Notes: a model not told the origin generated them from the sequence alone. A stretch of DNA of 64,000 nucleotides from Sciurus carolinensis (GCF_902686445.1 NC_062227.1:30806777-30870776); one strand, 5' to 3'; counted from the stretch's first letter, positions 10,056 through 21,010 are shown. A program made the numbers and translations.

Positions 10056-10587
10056 TGTGATAGGCTGACAGATCTGGCTCCATGAGAATGTTATAGGCCA
10101 GACTCTAAGGGAAATGACTAAACAGACTCCATTTTGCTCTGAGACACCATGTTATGTAGGAAATAAGCTTCTCCCATGTTACTTAGTGTGACATGTTTAA
10201 CAATACAGAATGATAATTCCTATGTAAAGAAACATTGCTCTCTTTTGATTCCTATTGCTCCTAATCTATGTACCATGTGGGGAGTGATTGTGTGGATGTT
10301 AGTAACCATTCTTTAGTTTGTACCTAGGTAAGGGTCATTTTGACCCACTTCCCCATCTGTCGATGATCTCATGATGTTAATGTGTAATTTCGAATCATAG
10401 CAACAGACACTTATGATTAAAGTGCTTTTTGGTATAAGAACCCATACTCCCTGTGGTCGGGGCTGTTCTCCCAGTAGCCATTTTTTGGGGCATTGTGTGA
10501 GACAGTCAGCCGGCCAGCTTAATAAAGACTGTCAAATTTGGACTTCTCAGTGGTGATCAGTTTGTTCTTAAGCTGCGCTCCATAACA
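10056..10587 (+). mobile_element. Solo LTR of an endogenous retrovirus (ERV1/gamma-like), 532 bp
   Basis: The segment starts TG, ends CA, and is flanked by GTTG at 10052-10055 and 10588-10591, a 4-bp duplication as made by gammaretrovirus-type integrases. Removing it restores a continuous B1-dID SINE. A TATA-like TATAAG at 10433 and AATAAA at 10521-10526 give U3, R and U5 in the expected order on the plus strand. No internal retroviral genes remain, so the two LTRs of a provirus probably recombined. Class assignment rests on duplication length. Confidence 0.85.
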
Positions 10588-10675
10588 GTTGAGGCTGGCC
10601 TTGAACTTGCAATCCTCCTGTCTCAGCCTCACTAGTTGCTTGGATTACAGGCATGCTGCCACCACGCCTGGCTAT
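10588..10675 (-). mobile_element. B1-dID SINE, second half of the interrupted copy
   Basis: GAGGCTGGCCTTGAACTTGC through CCACCACGCCTGGC completes the SINE begun at 9942. Confidence 0.9.
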
Positions 10676-10745
10676 GGTTTATTCTTTATAGAAGGGAGGG
10701 CTTAACATTCAGATAATCAGTAAATACCCTTAGATGTTTCAGTTC

Positions 10746-10747
<2 letters not shown>

Positions 10748-10791
<44 letters not shown>
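10748..10791 (+). repeat. (GT)n microsatellite
   Basis: About 22 GT units without interruption. It creates spurious Cys-Val frames. Confidence 0.97.
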
Positions 10792-10792
<1 letters not shown>

Positions 10793-11021
10793 TATTTCTC
10801 AACTCCTACCCCTCTTTCCTCTCCAACCTCCTTATGTACACACAAATAGTAGGGAGAAGTATAAATCAACCCCCTTGGACCTGCCACTCTATTTCAACTG
10901 TTACCAAGAAATGGTTAATAGTTTTTCATCACTGCATCCCTTCCCAGATTATTTTGAAGCTAATGCCAGGCATTTCATCTGTAAATATTTCAGGTGTGTG
11001 CCAATAAGCTTTGATTCACAG

Positions 11022-11220
11022 CTAGGTGTGGTGGTACATGCCTGTTATCTCAGCTACTCTGGGAGCTAGGGTAGGAGGATTGCAAGTTCCAGGCCAACTT
11101 GGGTAATTTAGTGAGACCCTGTCTCAAAATAAAATTAAAAAGGGTTGGGGATGCAGCTCAATGGTACGACATTTGCCCAGCACGTACTAGGGCCTGGGTT
11201 TTGATTCTTAGTACTGCAAG
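11022..11220 (+). mobile_element. B1-dID SINE with long ID half
   Basis: GTGTGGTGGTACATGCCTGTT starts the copy. The ID half keeps the longer anticodon-arm region (CATTTGCCCAGCACGTAC) that most dimers here have lost. Confidence 0.85.
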
Positions 11221-11302
11221 GAGAAAAAAAGATTTGATTCACATGCCAATCTGAAGTCCCTTTCCTCAGCTTTACGTGAAAGTATTTATTTCTTTATTTT
11301 GA

Positions 11303-11357
11303 AGGGTGCTAGGTATTGATCCCAGGGTCTCCCACATGCTAGGCAAGCACTCTGAAT
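11303..11357 (-). mobile_element. ID SINE fragment
   Basis: GTATTGATCCCAGGGTCTCC and CATGCTAGGCAAGCACTCTG. The 5' box is missing. Confidence 0.7.
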
Positions 11358-11399
11358 AAACACCTGAATTACAATGCACAACAACAACAAAATACTTTA

Positions 11400-11442
11400 T
11401 ATACATATATACATACATACATACATATATATGTATGTATAT
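11400..11442. repeat. TATACA/TACA microsatellite
   Basis: Alternating ATATAC, CATA and ATGTATGT units. Partly palindromic. Confidence 0.85.
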
Positions 11443-11529
11443 CCAATAATAGCAGAACTAAAAATATTAAAGCAAACACTTACATAACCATGATTGACAT
11501 CCCAAGACAGAGAACATTAACCAGTATCT

Positions 11530-11613
11530 TTTTTTTTTGCACTACTAAGGATTGAACCCAAGGTCTTGAGCATCCTAGACAAACACTGAACCACTGAGCT
11601 ACATCCCTAGTCC
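11530..11613 (-). mobile_element. ID SINE
   Basis: Poly-T, then GGATTGAACCCAAGG, GAACCACTGAGCTACATCCC. Nearly full length. Confidence 0.85.
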
Positions 11614-11829
11614 TAACCAATATCGTTGAAGCCCTTTGTTTGCTTTCTCTACTTCTGTTCATTTATCCTGAAATTTGGGCTAATCATTTCCTCCCCACAT
11701 ATGTGTGTGTATGTGTGTGTGTGCTCACCACATCAAAGTTAAGATCTACAAACAATATACTGTACTCGTAAAAACTGAAGGAACGTTAGATGGAAATGAG
11801 AAAACTAACACAGAAGAAGAAAGTGCTGC

Positions 11830-12001
11830 TGGCTTGGTGGTGCACAGCTGTAATCCCAGCAATTTGAAGGTTGGGGCAGGAGGAGCTCAAGTTCGAGGTC
11901 AGCCTGGGCCACTTAGTGAGACCCTGCCTAAAAATGAACAATAAAAAGGACTGGGATATAGATCAATGGTATGGCATCCCAAGGTTCAGTCCATAATACC
12001 A
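11830..12001 (+). mobile_element. B1-dID SINE
   Basis: CTTGGTGGTGCACAGCTGTAA and GTGAGACCCTGCCTAAAAAT, then a decayed ID half and an AAAGAAAG tail. Confidence 0.8.
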
Positions 12002-12039
12002 AAAATAAAAGAAAGAAAGAAAGTGTTGTACCTGAGATT

Positions 12040-12240
12040 AAGATGAACCAGCTTCCCAGGTTCAAAGCCTAACTCTGCTGCTTACCTTCAACATGTGACC
12101 TTCGACACATTTCTTTAACTTTGTGCCTTGGTTTCCTCATATGTAGAACAAGAAAACCTCACAGACTGAAGATTAAATGAGTTAACCTTTGCGAAGTTCC
12201 TGGTTTATGGTAAGGACTATGTAACTACCTATGGTATAGA
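12040..12240 (+). repeat. MIR SINE (ancient)
   Basis: CTCTGCTGCTTACC, ATGTGACCTTCGACACATTT, CCTTGGTTTCCTCATATGTA and TTAAATGAGTTAA follow the MIR core and 3' order seen across mammals. Confidence 0.75.
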
Positions 12241-12257
12241 TTTGCCAAGCTGTTTCA

Positions 12258-12373
12258 CTTTTTATTTTAAGGCAGGGTCTCCAAGGTTGCTGAGGCTGGC
12301 CTTAAATTTATGATCCTCTTGCCTCAGCCTTCTGAATAGCTGGGATTACAGGCGTGTGCCACCACACCCGGCA
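12258..12373 (-). mobile_element. B1 half of a B1-dID SINE
   Basis: GCAGGGTCTCCAAGGTTGC through GGGATTACAGGCGTGTGCCA. No ID half is visible at the left. Confidence 0.8.
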
Positions 12374-12479
12374 TCATTATACATTTCAAATACACGGGTC
12401 AGTAGAGACACTGGGAACAGGAGCATCCGCCATCTCCTTGTTTTTATCCTAGGTGGCATCGGCATGCACTGACATTCCA

Positions 12480-12690
12480 AGGCAACTGAGGGTTTTATTG
12501 TAATTGCAATGCAGGACACGCATAGTAGGCACTCAGTAGCTAGTGGTTGGGGGAATGGGTGAATGATTGACTTGTTTGCCTTTCTCTGTAGACTGTGATC
12601 TGAAGGGAGAGATCACTTCTTATTTATCTTTTTATCCAAGGGTTTAATATCATGTTTGCACATAATAGGTGCTAAATATTTTTGGCAAGA
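12480..12690 (+). repeat. L2-type 3' end relics
   Basis: CATAGTAGGCACTCAGTAGC and GCACATAATAGGTGCTAAAT are two versions of the L2 3' terminus motif. The preceding GTAGACTGTGATCTGAAGG fits L2 too. Confidence 0.55.
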
Positions 12691-13440
12691 AAGGAAGGAA
12701 AAAAAAAAGCAGAAGAAAAGGAGAAAATCATGTGTGTTATCTGGTGTCTAAGTTAAAAGGAATGCTTAGTGGTTTGGCCAGTTCAACTTTGACCTTATTT
12801 AAAGTCTTTTCAGTGCTTATTTTTTAATGAGAGCAATCAAAAAAAAAAAAAAAAAGATTCCCAGGATAGCAATGACCTCTCTATATGTGAAAATGTTTTC
12901 CCGAAGGGCAGAAGAAATAGTGAATTCTATTTTCATGGAGTCTTAAATCTATTTCTAATCATCAATGGATTGGAAAATATTCCTTTGTGTTTGATTTTAG
13001 TCTTTAACTGTCTTTCAAAAGATAAAAAGCCAGCAGAGGTTTGTGGCTGGATTCTGTACCACTTACCTCAATCCTGGGATACTGAGGTGGGATAGGATGT
13101 AATCAGGCTTGGATTTACTCAGAAGCAAAAGAGAATAAAACAGAGCAAACCAGTGGCCGCTAATATTCAGCGCTGCCTGTTCATGTGGGATGCTCACCCA
13201 CACGCTGACACTCTACCTCATGCCAGGTTGTTTAATCAATGGCTTTGACAAAGTTACATGGTCACCTGCGGGGAGGCTCCAGTAATACTTTCAGAAACCA
13301 TCCCACAGTGAGCGCTTGCTGTGAAAGTATTTAAATAATTAAAAACATTCCTCTATCAAAGGAGTCTCCTTCTGACAGTGGAATCCATAACTTCTGTAGC
13401 TTTTCTTTTCAAAACATTTAGATGAAAGAGATGATTGTGT

Positions 13441-13474
<34 letters not shown>

Positions 13475-14600
13475 GTTAAACTTTGCTCAAAACCGTATGT
13501 GATAAGAATCTTAAAAGAATCTTAATAATCCCAGATTAGGGCACCCAGTTTCTTATGGGAGTATGTAAAGAGCATTCCAAGAGGAATGAATGGTGGAAAG
13601 AACTGTGCTACAGAAGATGTTTGTGCTTTTTGTTTGGATCTGGATGAGATGTTTTTGTTTACACAGGAAGTCACTGGGCAGGAAGTCTCAGCAGAAGGTT
13701 TCAAGCTCAAATCTCTGAAGATCAGTGAGAGGGGGAAAACAGAAGGCCCAAGTGTACACATGATCATTATAGCTTCCTCACTGTGGAGGAAACACAAACA
13801 GCCTGAAGAAAGACTCAGATTTAGGATGGGACACATCTGGAAGGGAAGGTCAAGAGAGGATATGACGCCCAAGTGAAGAAAATACCACCCTCTAAGCATC
13901 TTTTTCTTTTTCTTTCTTTTTCCTTTTAAAAGGCAACCACTACTACAACAGCCATAGCTACTGAGGCCAAAGCTATTGAAATTCACCCCCACAGGTCCAG
14001 AGGACTGAGTCCTTTCAGAAGGAAAGGGCCCTGCTGTGGGTTCCAGCCGCTTCTGATGAGATTAACATGCCTGTACAGATATCTGAAGGAGCAGGCACCA
14101 TCTCTGTTAAAGTTTTGCCCCTGGTTGTCCCCCCACAGTGAAGACTGGATGACATGGAGAAGGGGAGTGTTGTCATGGTAACAGGGAGCAGTGGTCTCCA
14201 GGGAACCTGGACAGGGAAGTCTTCTAGCACACCAAGGAGGAATTCTGATTCTTACAGCAAGTTGTTCCTGAGGGAGAGCAGAACACCCAGCTGAGTGAAG
14301 ATCTACCTTCTGATCCTCCATTCTGCAGGCAAACCTACAAAGGGGCGCCCCAGCTGAGGGGCCAACGATTACACTCTCCATGGCGAATACGTTGGAGATC
14401 ACAATGGAGAGATGTGTTATGAGATCAGAAGTCAGTTTTCTGGGTTCTGGTTATGTAGACATTCCACAGGTTCCAACACTCCTGAATGAACTGATGAAAG
14501 TTTTGAACCCCAAACCCAACTTCCAGGCCTTAGTGACCCCATGACCTCAGGAGTTGAAAACATCTCAACTGACCTGGAGGGGTGCCAGGCTTGACTCTAG
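12691..14600. other. Repeat-poor interval (about 1.9 kb), no confident gene
   Basis: Only a poly-A (about 12838-12855) and a poly-T tract interrupt it. Frames at 13522-13992 (156 codons, minus), 13586-13876 (96 codons, plus) and 13983-14402 (139 codons, minus) overlap each other and lack recognisable domains. The stretch 13141-13345 holds several CpGs in an AT-rich setting and could be a conserved noncoding element. That is a guess from composition. Confidence 0.45.
13442..13472. repeat. Poly-T tract (~31)
   Basis: A pure homopolymer not obviously attached to a SINE body on either side. Confidence 0.95.
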
Positions 14601-14745
14601 CCACCTCATTTACCCAACATAATAAGTCTAAGCAGGAGATAGTATTAACTCTCCCCATTTCATGGATGAGAAAAACAAGGCTCAGAGAAGCAAAGTGACA
14701 TGGACATCATCATTCAGCTAGAAGGGACTCAGACTTGATCTGTTA
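14600..14745 (-). repeat. MIR SINE (ancient)
   Basis: CATTTCATGGATGAGAAAAACAAGGCTCAGAGAAGCAAAGTGAC matches, with changes, the reversed MIR core around '...GATGAGGAAACTGAGGC...'. CATTCAGCTAGAAGG continues it. Confidence 0.75.
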
Positions 14746-14821
14746 TGGCGTGCTGGTAATGTCCTTAAACCACTTGTAGATAAACTCTTTTTAAAAATTT
14801 TTTTATTTTTTTTTTTCAATC

Positions 14822-15002
14822 TTTATGGTACTAGGGATTGAACCCAAGGTTGCTCTACCACTGAGCTACATTCCTAGCCCTTTTTATGTTTTCATTTTAA
14901 GACAGGGTCTAGCTAAGTTGCCAACATTGGCCTCCAACTTGAGATCCTCCTGATTTAGCTTTCTGATACCTGGGATTATAGGCATGTGCTCCTATGCCCA
15001 GC
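14822..15002 (-). mobile_element. B1-dID SINE
   Basis: ACTAGGGATTGAACCCAAGG, CACTGAGCTACATTCCTAGC, then the B1 half to ATAGGCATGTGCTCC. Confidence 0.85.
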
Positions 15003-15260
15003 TCCTTGTGTTGTTTGTTTAATGGACAACATAGAAAACGATTTCTTACATAGAATCAAAGAGAAGAATTGTGACATTGGTTAACCTTTCTAAAAACATG
15101 ATATCTAGTTTTTAATTGTATCCATCAGCTGTAGTAAGTGTTTTTGTTCAAATTTACCTGATAAGCTAAAATATTCTCTGATGTTGATCACTTGGTACTT
15201 GCAAACTATTTTAAAAGTGTTATATTTCTGTATTGTGGATTCAAATCCAATCCAAGGAGC

Positions 15261-15480
15261 TGCCAGGCACAGTGGCATTTGCCTGTAATCTCAGCAGCTT
15301 GGGAGGTTGAGGCAGGAGGAACACAAGTTCAAAGTTAGCCTTAGCAACTCAGCGAGGCCCTAAACCTCAGTGAAACCCTGTCTCAAACCAAAAAAATAAA
15401 AAGGGCTGGGGATGTGACTCAATTGTTAAGCATCCCTGTGTTCAATCCCTGGTACAAAAATAAATAAATAAATAAATAAC
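15261..15480 (+). mobile_element. B1-dID SINE with (AAAT)n tail
   Basis: Full dimer ending TTCAATCCCTGGTAC. The tail has expanded to AAATAAATAAAT. Confidence 0.9.
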
Positions 15481-15632
15481 ACTGAAACTCTTAAAATAGA
15501 TAATTTAAGAAAGAAGCTAGAAATTGTCTTACCAGTTTTTAAAAATATATAGATATCAGAGTTTTTATAGATGACATATACAATTTCGGAAAGCATAACT
15601 TCATAACCATGGAAATACTTCCAGACATCCAG

Positions 15633-15752
15633 TTGTTTTTTTTTTTAAGTTGTTGAATCTTTATTTATTTATTTGTATGTGGTACTGAGAATCAAACCCA
15701 GTGCCTCACACATTAGGTAAGTGCTCTACCACTGAGGCACAACCCCAGCGCC
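15633..15752 (-). mobile_element. Tailed ID SINE with 12-bp duplication
   Basis: The ID body (CACTGAGGCACAACCCCAGC reversed) is preceded by TTTATTTATTTATTTG and a short unique tail. CCAGACATCCAG flanks it at 15621-15632 and 15753-15764, a perfect 12-bp target-site duplication. Confidence 0.9.
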
Positions 15753-15841
15753 CCAGACATCCAGGTTTATAATGCTGTCTCCATAGCACAAATTTTGCTC
15801 AGACAATATATACTTTCTCATTTATTGTGAACAGGTCACCT

Positions 15842-16256
15842 TGATTTAGCTAGCTTTAATTTGCTGTGCCCAAAAGACCTGATAAAAACAATGTAGAGGA
15901 GGAAAAGTTTATTATGGCTCACAGGTTCAGAAGTTTAATCCATGCTCTGGTCCCGAGGTGAAGCAGAGCATCATGGCGGAAGTGTATGGCAGAGGAAAGC
16001 AGCTCAGAGACAGCCAGGAAGCAGAGAGTTCCACTCACCGGGAACAAAATATAAACTCCAAAAGCACACCCCCTGGTTAGCTACTTCCTCTGGTCACACC
16101 ATACCTGCCTCTAGTTGCCACTCAGTTAATCCATGTTGGTGGATTAATCCACTGATTAGGTTATAGCTCTCATAATCTAATCGTTCCATCTTTGAACATT
16201 CTTGCATCGCCTCACACGTGAGCTCTTGGGGAACACCTCATATCTAAGCTGTAAGA
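15842..16256 (-). mobile_element. MaLR/MST-type solo LTR (ERVL-MaLR), 415 bp
   Basis: The minus strand begins near a TATGAGGTGT...CCCAA string and contains GATTAGATTATGAGAGCTAT, a TTTATATTTTG TATA region and CCATAATAAACTTTTCCTCC (poly-A signal), all MST/THE1-like. CACCT (15837-15841) and TACCT (16257-16261) may be a 5-bp duplication with one change. No internal sequence remains. Confidence 0.8.
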
Positions 16257-16367
16257 TACCTCCATTTTGAAGTAACAGTAAGAATACTTGTTGAGCCAGG
16301 CAATTTTACTTTACTTCCAGTCTTTTTTCCTGGATAGTTTATTCTTCATATAATTGAAAAAAACATT

Positions 16368-16433
16368 TTTTGGCAGTACTGAGGATTGAAACCAGGGCAA
16401 GTACTCTAGCAGTGCTTGCTACACTCCAGCCCT
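16368..16433 (-). mobile_element. ID SINE, shortened
   Basis: AGTACTGAGGATTGAAACCAG and CTTGCTACACTCCAGCCC. Poly-T side at the left. Confidence 0.75.
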
Positions 16434-16435
16434 AT

Positions 16436-16875
16436 ATATATTTTATTGTGGTAAAATACACATTACTTAAAAGTTAGAATTTTAATCATTTTTCCATGTA
16501 TAGTGTAGGGACACATTGTCACGCAACCATTGCCACCATGCCTCCAGAATGTGTTCATCTTGCCAATCCCAAAATATGCACTTATTAAATAACAATTCTA
16601 TCTTTCCCTCTTTTTGGCAGTGGTGGTACTAAGGACTGAACCCAGGGCTTCATGTGTGTGCAAGGCAAGCACACTACCACTGAACTAAATCCCAACCCCT
16701 ACTCCCCTCTCTTCACAGCCTGTCTCAACATTATTCCTCTTTTCTTCTCTTGGAATCTGATTACTCCAGGTACTGGTTATAAATGGATCCATATCCATTT
16801 GTCCTTTCATAACTGGCTTATTTCACATAGCATAATGTCTGCAAGGTTCCATCCATGTTGCAGCACGTACCAGAA
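16436..16875 (-). mobile_element. Old L1 fragment split by an ID SINE
   Basis: TGTGGTAAAATACACATTA, CGCAACCATTGCCACCATGC and, after the SINE, AACTGGCTTATTTCACATAGCATAATGT are typical of the reversed 3' region of mammalian L1M elements. The ID SINE at 16612-16699 interrupts it. Confidence 0.7.
16612..16699 (-). mobile_element. ID SINE nested in old L1
   Basis: GTACTAAGGACTGAACCCAG, GTGCAAGGCAAGCACACTAC and ACTGAACTAAATCCCAACCC. Confidence 0.85.
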
Positions 16876-16878
16876 TCA

Positions 16879-17012
16879 TCATCATCTCCTTTTTCCTCCT
16901 CTTTCTTCCTTCTCCTTCTCCTCTTCTTCTTCATCTCCTCCTCTTCCTTCTCCTCCTCCTCCACTCCTCCTCTTCTTCCTTCCTCCTCCTCCTCCTTTTT
17001 CCTCTTCCTCTT
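16879..17012. repeat. Polypyrimidine (TCC/TTC)n tract
   Basis: About 130 bp of CTCCTC, TTCTTC and TCCTCC units are almost purely pyrimidine on the plus strand. The Ser-rich and Glu-rich frames over it are artefacts. Confidence 0.95.
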
Positions 17013-17203
17013 CCAATGTTGGGTTCAGCCCCAGAACCTTGCACATGCCAGGCAGGCGTTCTACCACTAAGATACATTTTCCAGTCCTTGTTAAATTTTG
17101 AGACAGGGTCTTGCTAAATTGTTTTGGCTAGCCTTGAACTTGTGATCTTCCTGCCTCAGCCTCCCAAATAGCCGGGATTATAGGCATACACCACTGCACC
17201 TAG
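17013..17203 (-). mobile_element. B1-dID SINE with long ID half
   Basis: GGGTTCAGCCCCAGAACC, CATGCCAGGCAGGCGTTC, then GACAGGGTCTTGCTAAATTG to TATAGGCATACACCACTGC. Confidence 0.85.
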
Positions 17204-17387
17204 CTGAGATCATTTATTGTATATACTTGGTCACACTAAGAACAGTAGTCCAGAATGTTGCAGGTCCATGGCACCGAAGACAAACAGAACAGTTGATGCA
17301 AGTGAGGTGGGTGTTGCAGAGGTGGTCTTGGTGATTGGATGGGGATGAAAGTTCTAGATCCATTGAGAGACAAATTCTAAACAGTAG

Positions 17388-17809
17388 TGCTATGGTTTGG
17401 AGATGTAGTGTCCCCCAAAAGCTCCTGTATCAATGCAGGAATGTTCAGAGGTGAAATGATAAGATTGTGGGAGCTATAATCTAATCAGTCCATCCTAGTT
17501 TGAATGGACTAGGTGGTAACTGTAGGCAGGTGGGGCATGACTGGAAGAGGTGGGTCACCTGGAAAGATGCATCTTCCATAAAGCCCCTTCCCCCAACTCT
17601 ACTGCGCCTCCAGACCCCATCAGGTGCTGATGAGCTTTCCTCTGCTGGACCCTTCCCCCATGACGTGATGCCTCACCTTGGGCCCAGAGCAATGGAATCA
17701 GAAACTATGAACTGAGATATTCTAAATTGGGAACCCTAAATAGACTCTCCCTCCTCTAAATTGTTCTTGTCAGTATTTTTTTCACAGCAATGAAAAGCTA
17801 ACCAAAATA
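17388..17809 (+). mobile_element. MaLR/MST-type LTR, 422 bp
   Basis: TGCTATGGTTTGGAGATGTAG opens it. GTCCCCCAAAAGCTCC, GATGTGAT-like and TGATGCCTCACC motifs and CCTCTAAATTGTTCTTGTCAG near the end follow MST order. It is about as long as the copy at 45631. No clear 5-bp duplication was found, consistent with age. Confidence 0.8.
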
Positions 17810-18014
17810 GATATCACATAGTCAATAACTTGTACCATGGTCTCCAGCTTCCAGTACTCCTTATTTCTCTTCCTTTGACTTCCATGGGTGGAGAGGTTAG
17901 CAGTTTGCTTGGAACTCTGCCTGATCTTTCTTCTTTCAACCTGAGCGTTTGCTTCTTCCTCCACCCAACTTCTAAGATAGTGCTAAGGCCTCATGGTGGA
18001 TTTGATTTACATTT

Positions 18015-18072
18015 TCCTGCCTCAGCCTCCTGAGCTGCTGGGATTACAGGCACACACCACCGTGCCTGCCTT
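18015..18072 (-). mobile_element. B1 fragment
   Basis: CCTGCCTCAGCCTCCTGAGC and GGGATTACAGGCACACACCA. Only the 5' end of a SINE. Confidence 0.75.
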
Positions 18073-18440
18073 TACCCATTTTTTTCCCCTGTTATTGTTG
18101 TTGAGTTGTAGGATTTCTTTATATGTTCAGGATATTAATCCCTTATGAGACATATGATTTGCAAATATTTTCTCCCATTCTGTGGGCTGTCTTTTCACTC
18201 TGTGGATAGTATCCTTTGATGAACAAAAGTTTTTAACTTGGTTGAAGTATAATTTATCGACTGTTTTCTTTTTTTACCCAACTTTTGGTGTCATAACCAA
18301 GAAATCAGTGCCATGTCCAATGTCATGAAGTTTTCCACCCATGCTTTCTTTAAAGAACTTTGTTGTTATAGCTCTTAAATTTAGGTCTTTACACATTTTG
18401 AGTGAACTTTTGTATATGGTGTTAGGCAAGGGTCTAACCA
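18073..18440 (-). mobile_element. Old L1 (L1M-type) 3' region fragment
   Basis: AGGATATTAATCCCTTATGAGA, GCAAATATTTTCTCCCATTC, TTGATGAACAAAAGTTTTTAA-type words and TGTATATGGTGTTAGGCAAGG match the reversed L1M 3' region shared by placental mammals. Confidence 0.8.
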
Positions 18441-20115
18441 TTGGGGAATAGCAAACTCCTGGTACCTATCATCATCACAGTACATTTGAAGTCATTTTGT
18501 AAAAATAATATATAACTCATCTTTATGTTAAGCTGTTCTTTTAAATAGGTCACCCTCATATAATTAATGGCATAGAAGATTTTCTTCATTATTATCCATC
18601 TCACTATACTCTCTTTTACTAGAATCAACCTCAAGAAAGACATTTTATAGCAAACATCTTCAAAATCTTGAAATATACCAAATGGAAAAACAGGGCTTCA
18701 TTTTATTTTCTCGGTAAACATAGTATGTGTGAACATAGGCAACTGTTGGAATTTGGGTGCAGTATTCCTTAACCATTAGGAAATTTTAATTCTTTTTTTA
18801 AAAACACAAATATCAATATAATCAGGAATCTTGATTATTTTTTCTCCTATTCACATACATTGGACTAGATGACACAGGAGAGAGGAGGGGCAGGTGAAGC
18901 CTATGTCCAATTTTTGACTTGCCTGTCCTTTTCCTCTTCATCCTGGTGTCACTAATTGCAATGGGAAGTAGGAAAAGGGATCTTAGCTCCCACATCACCA
19001 TCCCCACCCCTGGGCTCTGCAACTTTCCTGATTGGAACCACCACCTACTCCTGTTAATGGCTCAGGTCCCATTAGTGCCCTGATATCCCAGCTGCTCAGC
19101 CCCACACAACTTGCTGAGAGCTCGTCCACTGTCTTAGCTTTTTCATAAACAAGGTTAGCCCAACGCTCTGAGTTACTGGGGCACCTCTGTCAGGATGTCC
19201 AGTAGGAATTTGCTCTGTGAAATTGCTCCTGGGCTCAATGCCTCCTTTGGGTGCTGAGGCACATTCAAAAATCGCTAGAAACTCTTAAGATTAATTGATG
19301 TCAGTCGAAAAGCTTCTGCCAGGACCTACATCTAGGACTTGGCTGTCTATATGTGTGACAAAATAGTTACAAGCCCTTCTCACTACCTTCCTGGGGAACT
19401 CATTAACTATAACCTCTGCAGAGCACGTGGCCAGCATGACAGACTGCTTCTCTGTGTGTAGCTCTGTGGACATGTTTGACTAAATTTTAGAATTAAGACA
19501 GTTTTGGAATCACTGTATGGTCATGCACAGACCTACACTGGCTTCCTTTGAAAAGACATCCATTTTTAGATTCCTATAAGCAAGTTAAACTGTCAGGCAA
19601 TCCATTCACTCATGCTGGATTTTCCTCAAACCCTCTTGTGATAGGTTCTGCTGGGACACATATCAACAGTTCCCCCCAGATCAACACTGACACTCTTTTG
19701 GCTGACAAAAAAAAAAGTTTTCTCGTTTCAACTTACTCATTTGGCAGGAACACCACGTTTCCAGGCCAATTCAAATAGAAAAGAGAGAAGGGGCGCATGA
19801 AATGGGGAAGGGGAGAGAACTGTTTGCTAATTAATCAAGATACGCATATCAGCACTTCATTTTTTTACCCCTAAAATGAAACTGGGCCCCATTTGCTGAT
19901 GTTTGGGGCTGCAGCCGAGAATGTAAAGCCTTTCAATATTGTGAAAGTAAAAGAAAATATTGAAGTAAAAGAAAGTATAAAATAAATTGGGATCTTAATT
20001 ATTGCTCTTGACTGTGAATGGGCTCCCATAGATTGATTAAATACTACACTGATTCACAAACATATTCCTTGTCAAGAAATTTTCTCAAGCATAAAGTAGA
20101 ATTTTCAAAAGCACA
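18441..20115. other. Repeat-poor interval (about 1.7 kb), no gene seen
   Basis: The short frames at 18434-18643, 18822-19022 and 19291-19473 (minus) and 19548-19778 (plus) have no domains. The interval is mildly AT-rich. Confidence 0.5.
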
Positions 20116-20119
20116 AGGA

Positions 20120-20275
20120 GTTAACGAGGGTACGGTGGTGCATGCCTGTGAGCCCAGTGACTCAGAGGCTGAGGCAGGAGGATTGCAAGTTCAAGGCCAG
20201 CCTCAGCAATTTGGCAAGACCCTTTCTCGAAATAAGAAGTTAAAAACAAAACAAAACAACAACAACAACAAAAAA
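20120..20275 (+). mobile_element. B1 half of a B1-dID SINE
   Basis: TACGGTGGTGCATGCCTGTGA through TTTCTCGAAATAAGAAG, then a CAACAA-rich tail. The ID half is absent. Confidence 0.8.
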
Positions 20276-20299
20276 CCCTGAGAGCAAGAGATAGAAATG

Positions 20300-20950
20300 T
20301 GTGAGGCAGATAGGGTTAAGGGCCCATCCTTAGGAGTTTCTGCATTCCTGTCATTGACCACAAAATCCCTCGACAGCCAGATAGCTCGTGACCTGTGACT
20401 CCATTGGAGTCTGAAAGTATGTGCTGGAACCCTGACCCAGTGACTGATTGGACAGGGTTTGCATGAATACCAGTTGCCTTGGTGTGACTGGACTCAAAGA
20501 CCCACTCTGTTTTTTTGATACTGGGGAACTAGGGATTGAACCCCAAATACTATACCCTTGAGCTACATACCAAGTCCCTTTTTATTTTTTTATTTTGAGA
20601 TAGGATGTCACTAAGTTACTTAGGACCTTGCTAAATTACTGAGGCTGGCCTTGAATTATAATCCTCCTGCCTCAGCCTCCTTCATTACTGGGATTATAGG
20701 GGCACACGACTACAAGCAGACTCACTCTTTTAAAATCTTTAGCCTATGGTCTTCAGGGCCTCCCATTTCCCTTCCGACCTTATCATACAAACCCCTAGAC
20801 AATAGATACCCTTTGGCAACGCTGTCAAAAGGTATCCCCTGCTGTGGGAGCTCTGCTTTCTCTCTGTTACTTTGATAAATCTTATTATTTTGTTCTGCCT
20901 ATGGATCTCATTTTTCAAATTACTGAGACAAAGAACCAATAATTCTCTCA
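20300..20950 (+). mobile_element. Possible ERV LTR carrying a nested SINE
   Basis: After the SINE at 20511-20713, CTGTGGGAGCTCTGCTTTCT, CTCTGTTACTTTGATAAATC and GAGACAAAGAACCAATAATTC resemble the R-U5 part of ERV1-type LTRs. The upstream half (20300-20505) may be its U3. Ends and duplication were not found. Confidence 0.4.
20511..20713 (-). mobile_element. B1-dID SINE
   Basis: ACTAGGGATTGAACCCC, CTTGAGCTACATACC, then the B1 half to ATTATAGGGGCACACGAC. Confidence 0.85.
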
Positions 20951-21010
20951 AAAGGACTTGGGGATGTAGCTCAGTGTTAAAGCACCCCTGGGTTCAATCA
21001 CCATCAGTAG

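Noticed and set aside
10734..11069. 111-codon frame beginning with alternating Cys-Val
   Set aside because: It starts in the (GT)n repeat and ends in a B1-dID SINE.
13522..14402. Minus-strand frames of 156 and 139 codons as exons of a gene
   Set aside because: They overlap plus-strand frames and include a pyrimidine-rich tract encoding a Lys run. No domain or consistent splice sites.
16652..17101. 149-codon plus frame rich in Ser/Pro/Phe, and a Glu/Gly frame on the other strand
   Set aside because: Produced by the (TCC/TTC)n tract between an ID SINE and a B1-dID SINE.
17388..17809. Exact duplication around the MaLR LTR
   Set aside because: AGTAG before and GATAT after do not match, so I do not claim one.
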